DNA from: an uncultured Phascolarctobacterium sp.
GTDB taxonomy: Bacteria; Bacillota; Negativicutes; Acidaminococcales; Acidaminococcaceae
Reading direction: 5' to 3'
DNA: 23,962 nucleotides
Assembly: GCA_937901335.1 (NCBI GenBank)
Contig: CALCHC010000023.1
Coordinates: forward strand, 1 to 23,962
The notes under the pieces were generated by a model. It was not told the origin of the DNA, searched no databases, and was given only the letters and a program-made list of their open reading frames with translations. A program made the position numbers and the translations under genes. How positions within the stretch are numbered: position 1 is the stretch's first letter; every line of letters begins with the position of its first letter. Shown piece by piece: positions 1 to 7,793 of the stretch.

Positions 1-10
1 GCATAAAATA

Positions 11-39
11 AAAACGCACTCATTCGAGTGCGTTTTTTT
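11..39. terminator. Bidirectional intrinsic terminator after hydF
   Basis: An 11-bp perfect stem (AAAACGCACTC at 11-21 with its complement at 26-36) closes a four-base loop and is followed by more T residues to 39; the opposite strand also gives a T run. It lies just past the hydF stop, so it most likely ends the hydF transcript, and it may also end a gene entering from the left. The same 11-base arms reappear in the terminator at 2105-2130. Confidence 0.85.
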
Positions 40-43
40 ATTG

Positions 44-1258
44 CTATTCTAAGATTTGTTTGATTTCTGGTAGGGGAGCAACAGTTCTTTTCAAAATACC
101 GTTCATATAGGCAATGGCAATACCGTAATTAGTCATAGGAATTTTTTGTAAGAAGGCGCATTTGTTGCGATACATGATTTCTCTTTCGTTAAGCATGCAA
201 CCGCCACAATGAATGATTAGCTTGTATTCATGCAGGTCGATGGGGAACTCCGTACCACTTGTGAATACAAACTCAGGCTCGCACTTGGTATAGTTACGAA
301 TCCAGTTAGGAAGCTTAACAGAACCGATGTCATCACATTGACGATGGTGGGTGCAGCCTTCGCTAATAAGAATCTTATCACCGTCTTTAATGTCATCCAA
401 AGCTTTAACGCTTTTTACAGAATTAAGGAGAGCTCCTTTGTAACGTGCCATCAAGATAGAGAAGGAGGTAAGTTCAATATCCTGAGGTAACATTTTAGCA
501 ACGGTAGGGAAGACTTGGCTATCAGTAACAACTAAACGAGGTTTAGAAGTAAGTTTTGCTAAGGTGTTAGTAAGCTCTTCAACCTGAGTTACCATGACAA
601 TACCGTGGTTATCGATAATATTGCGAATTACTTGTTGCTGGGGAAGGATTAATCTTCCTTTTGGAGCAGAGCTATCAATAGGAGTAACTAATACAACTAC
701 ATCACCGGGAGCAACGATATCTTCCAACATAATATTAGGTTCTTCTTCGGGGATAAGTTTGGCAAGGGCAGAGTTAAATTTATAGATGTTTTCGCCGGTA
801 GCAGCACTGACAAACATATTGGGTACATCAGCTTTTAAATTTTCAATTTCACTATCTGTAAGGAGTTCACATTTGTTAAAGGCGATGATTACAGGAACCT
901 TCTTTTCCTTAATAAGGTTAAGAAGTTCTACATCTTCAGGGGAGATACCAATGGTGCTATCAATTACCAAAATAGCGATGTTAGTTTTATTCAGAATTTG
1001 ATAAGCTTTTTCTACACGAAGCTTTCCAAGCTCACCTTCATCATCTATACCGGGTGTATCTATAATCATTACAGGACCTAAAGGTAAAAGCTCCATAGCT
1101 TTAAAAACAGGGTCAGTAGTAGTTCCTTTAAAGTCACTAACGATGGCAATTTTTTGGGTAGTAATGGCGTTAATCAAGCTGGACTTTCCGGCGTTGCGTT
1201 TGCCAAAAATACCTATATGTATTCTTTCACCAGTAGGTGTAGCATTTAAACTGCTCAT
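44..1258 (-). CDS. hydF: [FeFe]-hydrogenase H-cluster maturation GTPase HydF
   Basis: HydF is the GTPase scaffold on which the di-iron subcluster of [FeFe]-hydrogenase is assembled before delivery to the apo-hydrogenase in the cytoplasm. The 404-aa length is normal. The N-terminal G domain has a P-loop (GKRNAGKS, residues 19-26), the G3 motif DTPG (67-70) and G4 NKCE (128-131). The C-terminal cluster-binding motif is intact: C302-x-H304, then HCxxC with H350, C351 and C354. A ribosome binding site (AAAGGATGA on the minus strand) precedes the ATG. The maturases HydE and HydG and the hydrogenase itself are not in the window, so they should be encoded elsewhere. The gene diverges from satP and ends at a strong hairpin. 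Confidence 0.96.
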   Translation of the reverse strand: MSSLNATPTGERIHIGIFGKRNAGKSSLINAITTQKIAIVSDFKGTTTDPVFKAMELLPLGPVMIIDTPGIDDEGELGKLRVEKAYQILNKTNIAILVIDSTIGISPEDVELLNLIKEKKVPVIIAFNKCELLTDSEIENLKADVPNMFVSAATGENIYKFNSALAKLIPEEEPNIMLEDIVAPGDVVVLVTPIDSSAPKGRLILPQQQVIRNIIDNHGIVMVTQVEELTNTLAKLTSKPRLVVTDSQVFPTVAKMLPQDIELTSFSILMARYKGALLNSVKSVKALDDIKDGDKILISEGCTHHRQCDDIGSVKLPNWIRNYTKCEPEFVFTSGTEFPIDLHEYKLIIHCGGCMLNEREIMYRNKCAFLQKIPMTNYGIAIAYMNGILKRTVAPLPEIKQILE

Positions 1259-1296
1259 AAATTATTCATCCTTTTAAAAATTTAGTATTTGGAGTT

Positions 1297-1324
1297 ACTT
1301 TATTTTCTTATATAAGTATATCAA
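1297..1324 (-). promoter_or_regulatory. Candidate hydF promoter
   Basis: On the minus strand TTGATA (1324-1319) is followed after 16 bp by TAAAGT (1302-1297), about 40 bp before the hydF start. The -35 is close to consensus and the -10 is weak (4/6), so this is tentative. Confidence 0.35.
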
Positions 1325-1390
1325 AAAAAGTAGATACTATACAGTAGTTTGCATATTGATTAAAATGTGAAAAATTTGTGTAACCGTGTC

Positions 1391-1420
1391 TTGACGGTGT
1401 AACTATTTACCAGTTATATT
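1391..1420 (+). promoter_or_regulatory. Candidate satP promoter
   Basis: TTGACG (1391-1396) is followed after 18 bp by TATATT (1415-1420). The -35 lies within an inverted repeat, ACCGT (1383-1387) and ACGGT (1394-1398), and between two direct copies of GTGTAAC (1378-1384 and 1397-1403). This arrangement suggests a repressor or activator site, but I do not recognise the factor. Confidence 0.6.
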
Positions 1421-1431
1421 ATATTATAACG

Positions 1432-1450
1432 CAGTGTGACGCAAACACTG
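1432..1450 (+). promoter_or_regulatory. Small hairpin in the satP leader
   Basis: CAGTGT (1432-1437) and ACACTG (1445-1450) form a perfect 6-bp stem with a 7-base loop. It lies between the predicted -10 and the ribosome binding site AGGAGG (1464-1469), so it would sit at or near the 5' end of the satP mRNA. It could stabilise the message or be a protein-binding dyad. No T run follows, so it is not a terminator. Confidence 0.4.
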
Positions 1451-1475
1451 GAATTAAAATTATAGGAGGATTGTC

Positions 1476-2093
1476 ATGAGTTCTAACTCTACTTCTCACG
1501 TTCAACTTTCTTTAGCAGATCCCACTCCGCTTGGCCTGTTCGGTTTGGCTGTAGTAACCATGGTAGCATCTGCTCAAAAAATGGGTATCGTTTCTGACGT
1601 TTCTTGGGTACTTCCCTGGGCATTGTTCTGCGGTTCCTTCGCACAAATCTTGGCTGGTATTCTTGACTACTGCCACAAAAACATCTTCGGCGGCACTATC
1701 TTCTGTGCTTTCGGTTTCTTCTGGTCCGGCGTTGGTATGTGCTGGATGATCAAAGCTGGTACCTTCGGTGCTGCTTTGGCTAAAGGCATCGATGCTAAAG
1801 CTCTCGGCTTCGCATTCTTCGCTTACTTCTTGTTCGCTTGCATTGGTACCATTGCTGCTTCCTCTGCAAACCTCTTCCTCTTCACTGATATGGTATTGAT
1901 CGACGTATTGTTGATCTGCTTGGCTCTCGATGCTTGGGGAATTGGCGGCCACACTCCGCACGCTATCGCTGCTTACTCTGAAATCTGCATTTCCTTGTTG
2001 TCCCTGTATGGTGCTGGTGCATCCTTCTTGAACAACTTCTACGGCAGAACCTTCTGGCCTGTAGGTGCGCCCGTTAACAACTGGAAACAATAA
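1476..2093 (+). CDS. satP: Acetate/succinate permease, SatP (GPR1/FUN34/YaaH) family
   Basis: This is a 205-aa inner-membrane protein with about six hydrophobic segments. It carries the family signature as DPTPLGLFGLA near residues 15-25 (usually NPAPLGL). Characterised relatives move acetate and succinate with protons or form acetate channels. AGGAGG sits 6 bp before the ATG. Codon choice is strikingly C-ending (TTC, ATC, GGC, TAC), unlike the AT-ending codons of the glycosyltransferase and dprA nearby, which points to high expression. It is a single-gene unit with its own promoter and a convergent terminator. In an anaerobe that ferments or exports dicarboxylates, acetate export or succinate exchange are both plausible; the sequence does not decide which. 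Confidence 0.9.
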   Translation: MSSNSTSHVQLSLADPTPLGLFGLAVVTMVASAQKMGIVSDVSWVLPWALFCGSFAQILAGILDYCHKNIFGGTIFCAFGFFWSGVGMCWMIKAGTFGAALAKGIDAKALGFAFFAYFLFACIGTIAASSANLFLFTDMVLIDVLLICLALDAWGIGGHTPHAIAAYSEICISLLSLYGAGASFLNNFYGRTFWPVGAPVNNWKQ

Positions 2094-2104
2094 TTAAAAA
2101 AATA

Positions 2105-2130
2105 AAAACGCACTCGAAAGAGTGCGTTTT
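2105..2130. terminator. Bidirectional terminator between satP and the convergent phosphoribosyltransferase gene
   Basis: An 11-bp perfect stem (2105-2115 with 2120-2130) is capped by a GAAA tetraloop and has A/T-rich flanks on both sides, so it can end both convergent transcripts. The stem sequence is identical to that at 11-36; only the loop differs. Confidence 0.9.
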
Positions 2131-2149
2131 ATTTTTTATGTATGTAGTT

Positions 2150-3205
2150 TTAGAATTCAACGAGCTGGAGTCTTTCGTTGGGCAGGTACTTACGACCAGC
2201 TTTTGCACAGTCTTCGCCATCTACTTTTACAATGTCAGCAGTGAAGTTGATGTTGCCGTCAAAGAAGCTGGAGCCAACAGCATAGGTATCAGCAGGAACG
2301 CCAAGAGCTTCGAACTCAGCAACGCGTTTAGCAGTCAAACCGCCGGAAACGATAATCTTCACGTAATCGAAACCTTCTGCATCAAGAGCGCGACGTACGT
2401 TCCAAATAAGTTCTTTACATACGCCAGTGGGGTTGAACATACCCATTTGACCTAAGAGGCTTTTATCTACCATGGTACCGGAAGTATCAAGGCGAACACC
2501 GTAAAGTTTTCTGCCAAGTTTGCGAGCAACTGCGAGAGCAGTATTTACGCAGTCATTGTCAAAGTCAACGAGAGCAATGCGATTGATGTTGGGGTTAACG
2601 TATTTGTCGAAAGCAGCAGTAGCTGCAACAGTATCACCGTGATAAGTAGCAATAAGTGCGTGGGGAATAGTACCCAAACCTTTGCCACCCATAGCCAATG
2701 CGTTAGCATCAGTGGAGCAACCGCTTACGCCGCCAATTTTTGCTGCATAGCCATCGCTTTCTTGGGTTTGGTAAATGTCGTAACGAGCAGGGAAGAAAAG
2801 TACAGGTTTGCCGTTAGCAACTTCTACAACTTCACGAACATTAGTAGCAATGCGGCTTTGACGAGCTAAAATGCCTAAGTACAAGGTTTCAAGGTGAGAG
2901 AAATCTGCCAAGTCACCTTCAATAGTCATAATAGTTTCCCACGGAGCAACTAAATCGCCATCGTGTAATGCATGTATGGTAATAGTTTCAGGATTATGAG
3001 CGCAAGTTCTAATAAGGGCGATAACTTCGTCGATACCACATACTACAACGTGCTCACGGGTAAACACCTGCATTAAAACGCGGGGATGGTGATTATCTCC
3101 GTTCAAAATTTCGATGGTGCGCATAAAATACGCATCACTGTAGTAGCCAGCTTTGATTTGTTCTACCGGAAAATGAAAATGTTCCACAGGTAATCTGTTT
3201 TTCAT
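2150..3205 (-). CDS. Nicotinate phosphoribosyltransferase, short form
   Basis: This cytoplasmic enzyme of NAD salvage makes nicotinate mononucleotide from nicotinate and PRPP, usually with ATP hydrolysis. At 351 aa it belongs to the shorter bacterial/archaeal type rather than the longer PncB type. The conserved GT(I)PHALI segment (residues 178-184) puts the presumed phospho-acceptor histidine at H182. The SGG(L) phosphate-binding turn falls at about residues 301-304, and aspartates typical of the type II PRTase barrel are present. A strong ribosome binding site (GGAGGG on the minus strand) precedes the ATG. It appears monocistronic, ending at the shared bidirectional terminator. NAD supply suits the NADH-linked redox operon further on, but there is no genetic linkage. 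Confidence 0.9.
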   Translation of the reverse strand: MKNRLPVEHFHFPVEQIKAGYYSDAYFMRTIEILNGDNHHPRVLMQVFTREHVVVCGIDEVIALIRTCAHNPETITIHALHDGDLVAPWETIMTIEGDLADFSHLETLYLGILARQSRIATNVREVVEVANGKPVLFFPARYDIYQTQESDGYAAKIGGVSGCSTDANALAMGGKGLGTIPHALIATYHGDTVAATAAFDKYVNPNINRIALVDFDNDCVNTALAVARKLGRKLYGVRLDTSGTMVDKSLLGQMGMFNPTGVCKELIWNVRRALDAEGFDYVKIIVSGGLTAKRVAEFEALGVPADTYAVGSSFFDGNINFTADIVKVDGEDCAKAGRKYLPNERLQLVEF

Positions 3206-3251
3206 TTTACGCCCTCCAAAAATTTATAGATATAATAAATTAAAAATATGA

Positions 3252-3257
3252 TACAAT
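3252..3257 (+). promoter_or_regulatory. Extended -10 element before the glycosyltransferase gene
   Basis: TACAAT preceded directly by TGA gives an extended -10 (TGn-TACAAT). No good -35 is visible 17 bp upstream. It lies about 64 bp before the start codon and is the best promoter candidate in the 115-bp divergent gap. Confidence 0.45.
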
Positions 3258-3320
3258 AGTACCGTTTAATATTCAAGTTTTTTATTGGAAAAAATTCCTA
3301 TTTAAAGGTAAGTATATATT

Positions 3321-4424
3321 ATGAAAACGCATAAATTTACAGTCTTGCTTCTCTCTGCTCCCATAGGTTCTGGTCACCGTTTAGCAGCAGAAGCATTGAA
3401 AGAAACCTTCGAAAAAAATAAAGATATAAAGGTAGTTCACGGTAATGTTTTTGACTTCTTTCCTGCCATTTTAGGAAAGACTTTTTTAAAAGTTTACCTG
3501 TGGATTTTAGTCGCTTGTCCTTGGTTGTATGAAATGATGTACAAATGGGGTAATAGGGGCGGTGGCTCCCTTTGGATGCGTGAATTTATTAATGGTGCTT
3601 TAGCTTACCTTGGTAGTGGTTTCATTAAAAAGGTGAACCCTGATGTAGTTATTGCTACTCACGCAACTCCTGCCGGAATTATGAGCATTTATAAACGCAG
3701 AAAGCAAAGTTCCTTATACTTGTGTGGTGTTGTTACTGATTACACCGTACATACTTGGTGGCTTTGTGATGGCGTTGATACCTACTTTATTGCAGATGAA
3801 CGCTTACGGGAAAAATTCCCTGCTACTTTTGAAACTGAAGCCTTTGGTATTCCTATTCGCGAAGGCTTCCAAAATTTGGATAAAGCTTCCTGTCGTGAAA
3901 GCTTCGGTTGGAAAAATGAAGACAAGGTTTGCCTTTTAATGGGTGGTGGCGATGGCCTCTTACCTATGGAAGAAATAATTTCTTCATTAATAAAGGATAA
4001 GCCTAGTAATTTACATCTTGTTGCTTTAACTGGCAAAAACAAGTCCCTTTATAAAAATTTACTTGCTAAATTTGGAAATGCTGTTGAAGTATACAGCTTT
4101 ACTGATAAAATACCTGAACTCTTTTGCGGAGCAGATTTGATTGTTTCTAAGGCAGGAGGTCTTTCCTCTGCAGAGATTTTAGCTTCCAATTTAGAATACA
4201 TTATTTATAAACCTTTACCTGGTCAAGAAGAAAATAATGCAAAATTTTTGCAAGCAAATTGCGGTGCAACAATTGCTACTAATATTAAGGAAGTTAATTC
4301 AAAAATTAAGGAGCTGTGCGGAATTTCCGCAGTTCAAACAGAAAATAAGAATCAATTTTTTGGTAAACCAAAGGCCTCTGAAAGCATTTGCAACTATATA
4401 TTGTGTAGGCTACAAAAAATTTAA
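3321..4424 (+). CDS. MGDG-synthase-like glycosyltransferase (processive diacylglycerol glycosyltransferase type)
   Basis: The 367-aa protein has the two-domain GT-B layout of the MGDG synthase/UgtP family. The N-terminal domain has the SAPIGSGHRLAAEAL signature (residues 12-26), typical of the acceptor-binding half. The C-terminal half has a sugar-nucleotide-binding region with VSKAGGLSSAEIL and PLPGQEENNA. These enzymes add glucose or galactose to diacylglycerol at the inner face of the membrane; the hydrophobic stretch around residues 50-75 could help membrane contact. The donor and acceptor cannot be read from sequence. A weak AAAGG site lies about 12 bp before the ATG. It is followed closely by the dprA promoter, with no clear terminator between. 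Confidence 0.82.
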   Translation: MKTHKFTVLLLSAPIGSGHRLAAEALKETFEKNKDIKVVHGNVFDFFPAILGKTFLKVYLWILVACPWLYEMMYKWGNRGGGSLWMREFINGALAYLGSGFIKKVNPDVVIATHATPAGIMSIYKRRKQSSLYLCGVVTDYTVHTWWLCDGVDTYFIADERLREKFPATFETEAFGIPIREGFQNLDKASCRESFGWKNEDKVCLLMGGGDGLLPMEEIISSLIKDKPSNLHLVALTGKNKSLYKNLLAKFGNAVEVYSFTDKIPELFCGADLIVSKAGGLSSAEILASNLEYIIYKPLPGQEENNAKFLQANCGATIATNIKEVNSKIKELCGISAVQTENKNQFFGKPKASESICNYILCRLQKI

Positions 4425-4428
4425 CTAC

Positions 4429-4457
4429 TTGACCGATAAGAAAAAGACTACTATAAT
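4429..4457 (+). promoter_or_regulatory. Near-consensus sigma-A promoter for dprA-topA-trmFO
   Basis: TTGACC (4429-4434) is followed by exactly 17 bp and then a perfect TATAAT (4452-4457). It begins 4 bp after the stop of the glycosyltransferase gene. The leader to dprA is about 70 bp and contains the perfect dyad ATGATT-A-AATCAT (4504-4516) just before the ribosome binding site. Confidence 0.85.
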
Positions 4458-4532
4458 GTAGAAAATCTGTTTCTCGTCTAAAATAACTTTAAAACGCAGT
4501 ACCATGATTAAATCATAAGGAGCTGTGTAAAA

Positions 4533-5666
4533 TTGAACACTGTATATTTAGCCGCTGTTTGTGCTGTTGTACCCGGTTTAGGTAGGAGCAAAATTCCTCT
4601 GCTTATTAAGAAGTTTGGTTCCGCTAAGGCTCTTTTCGAAGCAAGCGAAGCAGAACTTTTAAATGCAGGAATTTGTGCACCTAAGAATGTGTTTCAATTT
4701 ATTAGGAAAAGAAGTTTAGATTTACCTAAGCGTATTGATACTTTCTGTAAATTAAAAGGTGTAAGTATTGTGTCTATTTACGATGAGGATTACCCGAAAT
4801 CCTTAAAAGAAATTCATGATCCACCTTTAATTTTATATGTGCGTGGTGAAATACCTAAGTTCAATTACGCTATAGGTGTTGTGGGTTCTCGTGAAGCAAG
4901 TCATTATGGCTTAAAGGCAGCAAGCTTTTTTGCTACTGGTTTGGCACGAGAGGGAATACCCATAATTAGTGGTGGTGCTAAAGGCATAGATGCTGCTGCT
5001 CACGAAGCTGCACTTAAAGCCGGTGGTACTACTATTGCAGTTTTAGGTTGTGGACTTGATATTGCCTATCCTGCCTCTAACCAAAAGTTATTTGAGCGTA
5101 TTGCTCAAAACGGTGCAGTTATTAGCGAGTATCCTCCGGGAACTGCGCCTATGTCTCAAAACTTTCCTGCTCGTAATAGAATCATTGTTGGTTTGAGTAG
5201 GGGAATTGTAGTGGCAGAAGCTGCACAAAAAAGTGGTGCACTTATTACAGCGCACATTGCAGCTGACGAAGGACGCGAGGTATATTGCGTACCGGGGAAC
5301 ATTTTTGAAAATACCAGTATAGGTTGTCACGAGCTTATTCGCCAAGGTGCGAAGCTTGTTGATTCTGTGACAGATATATTGGAAGATAAAATTGCTTGGC
5401 AAGTTGCCATGCAGCAAAAAGTTTTTCAACCAAGCATCTTTGAACCTGCTGATGATAAGCTTAAATATTCATTGGAAGCTGTTTCACCTTCGTTTTCAAA
5501 GTTTGGAGAAAATATATTAGCTTTATTAAAACAAGGACCCTTATCCTTAGAAGAAATCACAGAACAGAGCGGAAAGTCTGTGTCGGAAATCAGTATGGAG
5601 CTTTTGGAACTGCAAGTTGCAGGCTATATTGATATGGACAATGGGAACAGATACTTCCGTTTGTAG
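4533..5666 (+). CDS. dprA: DNA-processing protein DprA
   Basis: DprA binds incoming single-stranded DNA during natural transformation and loads RecA on it in the cytoplasm. The 377-aa protein has an N-terminal SAM/HhH-like domain (about 1-75), the Rossmann-fold DprA core (about 80-290, with GSREAS, GGAKGIDAAAHEAA and VPGN motifs) and a C-terminal winged-helix domain (about 310-377). The start is a TTG codon: AAGGAG (4517-4522) lies 10 bp upstream and no ATG is available in a better position. The stop is 12 bp from topA, so the two genes are co-transcribed. The gene is intact, but DprA is also kept in non-competent bacteria. Confidence 0.95.
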   Translation: MNTVYLAAVCAVVPGLGRSKIPLLIKKFGSAKALFEASEAELLNAGICAPKNVFQFIRKRSLDLPKRIDTFCKLKGVSIVSIYDEDYPKSLKEIHDPPLILYVRGEIPKFNYAIGVVGSREASHYGLKAASFFATGLAREGIPIISGGAKGIDAAAHEAALKAGGTTIAVLGCGLDIAYPASNQKLFERIAQNGAVISEYPPGTAPMSQNFPARNRIIVGLSRGIVVAEAAQKSGALITAHIAADEGREVYCVPGNIFENTSIGCHELIRQGAKLVDSVTDILEDKIAWQVAMQQKVFQPSIFEPADDKLKYSLEAVSPSFSKFGENILALLKQGPLSLEEITEQSGKSVSEISMELLELQVAGYIDMDNGNRYFRL

Positions 5667-5678
5667 GGGGAACTTTTC

Positions 5679-7793
5679 ATGACGAAAAATTTGGTAATTG
5701 TCGAATCTCCGACTAAATCCAAGACAATAGAAAAATTTTTAGGCAAGACCTACACTGTACGTGCTTCCATGGGTCATTTGCGCGACCTGCCCAAAAGCAC
5801 CTTTGGCGTAGATATTGAAAACAATTTTGAGCCTAAATACATCAACATTCGCGGTAAAGGCGATTTGATTAAAGAACTTAAAAGCTTAGCAAAAAAAGCT
5901 GATAAAGTTTTTCTGGCGACTGACCCTGACCGTGAAGGGGAAGCAATCAGCTGGCATTTAGCTAATCTTTTGGACATTGAGCCTGAAAAGAAATGCCGTA
6001 TCGAATTTCACGAAATTACATCTGCTGCCATTAAGGACGCTTTGAAAAATCCTCGTCCTATTGATATGGAAAAGGTAGATGCTCAACAAGCTCGTCGTAT
6101 TATTGACCGCATTGTTGGTTATAAACTTAGTCCTTTGCTTTGGCGTAAAATTCGCAAAGGTTTGAGCGCAGGTCGCGTGCAATCCGTAGCGGTTAAGATT
6201 ATTGCAGATAGGGAAAAAGAAATTGCGGAATTTATTCCTCAAGAGTACTGGACTTTAAGCGCAAAACTGCGTGAAAACAGCAAAGCTCCTATTTTTGAAG
6301 CAGAAGCTGTTAAATATAAAGGTAAGAAGCTGGAAATCAAGAATGCAGAACAAGCTAAAGCTGCTGAAGAAGCACTCTTGAAAGCAGACTTCATTGTAGG
6401 CGAACCAACTAAAAAGGAACGTAAGCGTCACGCTGCACCTCCTTTTACTACTTCCAGCTTGCAACAAGAAGCCAACAAAAAATTAAACTTCACTGCTAAA
6501 AAGACTATGATGGTTGCTCAACAACTTTATGAAGGTGTTTCCTTGGGCAAATCTTCTGTTGGTCTTATTACTTATATGCGTACTGACTCCGTACGTTTTG
6601 CAGATTCTGCTCGCGATGATATTCGTAACTACATTGTAGATACCTTTGGCAAAGAGTACTGCCCTGTAAAACCCAACTTCTACAGCAGTAAAAAGAATGC
6701 GCAAGATGCTCACGAAGCGATTCGTCCTACTAGCGTACTGCGCACTCCTGATGAAATTGCTCGTCATCTTACCAAAGACCAGTTAAAACTCTACACTCTT
6801 ATTTGGAATAGAGCAGTAGCAAGTCAAATGAGCGACGCTGTTTACGATGTAACTACCTTGCTTATTAACGCAGGTGATTACGGTTTGCGTGCAAGCGGTG
6901 CTATTTTGAAGTTCCCCGGTCATTTGCAATTAATTGGTAAATCTGCAGAAGATGAAAAAGAAAAGCCTGTACCGTACTTGGATGCAGGCACTGAACTTTT
7001 GCTCCATAAACTGATGCCTGCGGAACAACATTTCACTGAACCGCCTGCGCATTTCACTGAAGCAACCCTCGTTAAAGAGTTGGAAGAAAAGGGTATTGGT
7101 CGTCCCAGTACTTACGCACCTACCATCCAAACTATTTTGGATAGGGGCTACGTTGCTAAGGATGCGAAGAAACTGGTTATCACCGAACTTGGTTTGTTGA
7201 CTGTAGATATGCTCACCAAGTATTTCAGTGGTTTGATTAACATTCCTTTCTCTGCTGAAATGGAAAACTCTCTTGACGAAATCGCTGAAAACCACGTTGA
7301 TAAAAACGAAATCATTAGTAAATTCTATGTTCCTTTTAGCAAAGATTTAGAAGAAGCTGAAAATGCTATTGGTAAAGTAGAATTACCTGTTGAAGTTAGT
7401 GATGTTCCTTGCGACAAATGCGGACGCATGATGGTAATTAAGGATGGTCGCTTTGGTAAGTTCTTAGCTTGCCCCGGTTTCCCTGACTGCCGCAATGCAA
7501 AACCCATCTTGAAAAAGATTGGTATTAAATGTCCTGTTTGCGGCAAAGGTGATGTTATCGAACGCAAAACCAAGACTAGAAAAATCTTCTATGGTTGCGA
7601 AAACTATTCCAAAACCGGTGATGGTTGCAGCTTCCTGTCTTGGGATAAACCTACCGAAAAAACTTGCGACAAATGTGGCGGTATGCTCCTTGAACATATC
7701 GACAAAGCTCGTAAGAAAAAACTTTATTGCATAAATCAGGATTGCAGTAACAGCAAGCCTGTTAGAAAGGTAAGCAAAAAAAGTGATGCATAA
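5679..7793 (+). CDS. topA: DNA topoisomerase I (type IA)
   Basis: TopA relaxes negative supercoils by cutting and rejoining one DNA strand. The 704-aa protein starts with the Toprim domain (VESPTKSKTIEKFL at 8-21; TDPDREGEA at 81-89). The catalytic tyrosine is Y299 in GLITYMRTDS. Three four-cysteine zinc ribbons form the C-terminus: CDKCG...CPGFPDC, CPVCG...C...C and CDKCG...CINQDC. Length and layout are normal for Firmicutes. A GGGGGA site precedes the ATG. The 3' end overlaps trmFO by a few bases, a common arrangement in this phylum. Confidence 0.97.
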   Translation: MTKNLVIVESPTKSKTIEKFLGKTYTVRASMGHLRDLPKSTFGVDIENNFEPKYINIRGKGDLIKELKSLAKKADKVFLATDPDREGEAISWHLANLLDIEPEKKCRIEFHEITSAAIKDALKNPRPIDMEKVDAQQARRIIDRIVGYKLSPLLWRKIRKGLSAGRVQSVAVKIIADREKEIAEFIPQEYWTLSAKLRENSKAPIFEAEAVKYKGKKLEIKNAEQAKAAEEALLKADFIVGEPTKKERKRHAAPPFTTSSLQQEANKKLNFTAKKTMMVAQQLYEGVSLGKSSVGLITYMRTDSVRFADSARDDIRNYIVDTFGKEYCPVKPNFYSSKKNAQDAHEAIRPTSVLRTPDEIARHLTKDQLKLYTLIWNRAVASQMSDAVYDVTTLLINAGDYGLRASGAILKFPGHLQLIGKSAEDEKEKPVPYLDAGTELLLHKLMPAEQHFTEPPAHFTEATLVKELEEKGIGRPSTYAPTIQTILDRGYVAKDAKKLVITELGLLTVDMLTKYFSGLINIPFSAEMENSLDEIAENHVDKNEIISKFYVPFSKDLEEAENAIGKVELPVEVSDVPCDKCGRMMVIKDGRFGKFLACPGFPDCRNAKPILKKIGIKCPVCGKGDVIERKTKTRKIFYGCENYSKTGDGCSFLSWDKPTEKTCDKCGGMLLEHIDKARKKKLYCINQDCSNSKPVRKVSKKSDA

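Noticed and set aside
1512..2090. A 192-codon open frame antisense to satP
   Set aside because: It mirrors the strong codon bias of satP, has no ribosome binding site or recognisable domain, and its translation is Ser/Glu-rich and low in hydrophobic order.
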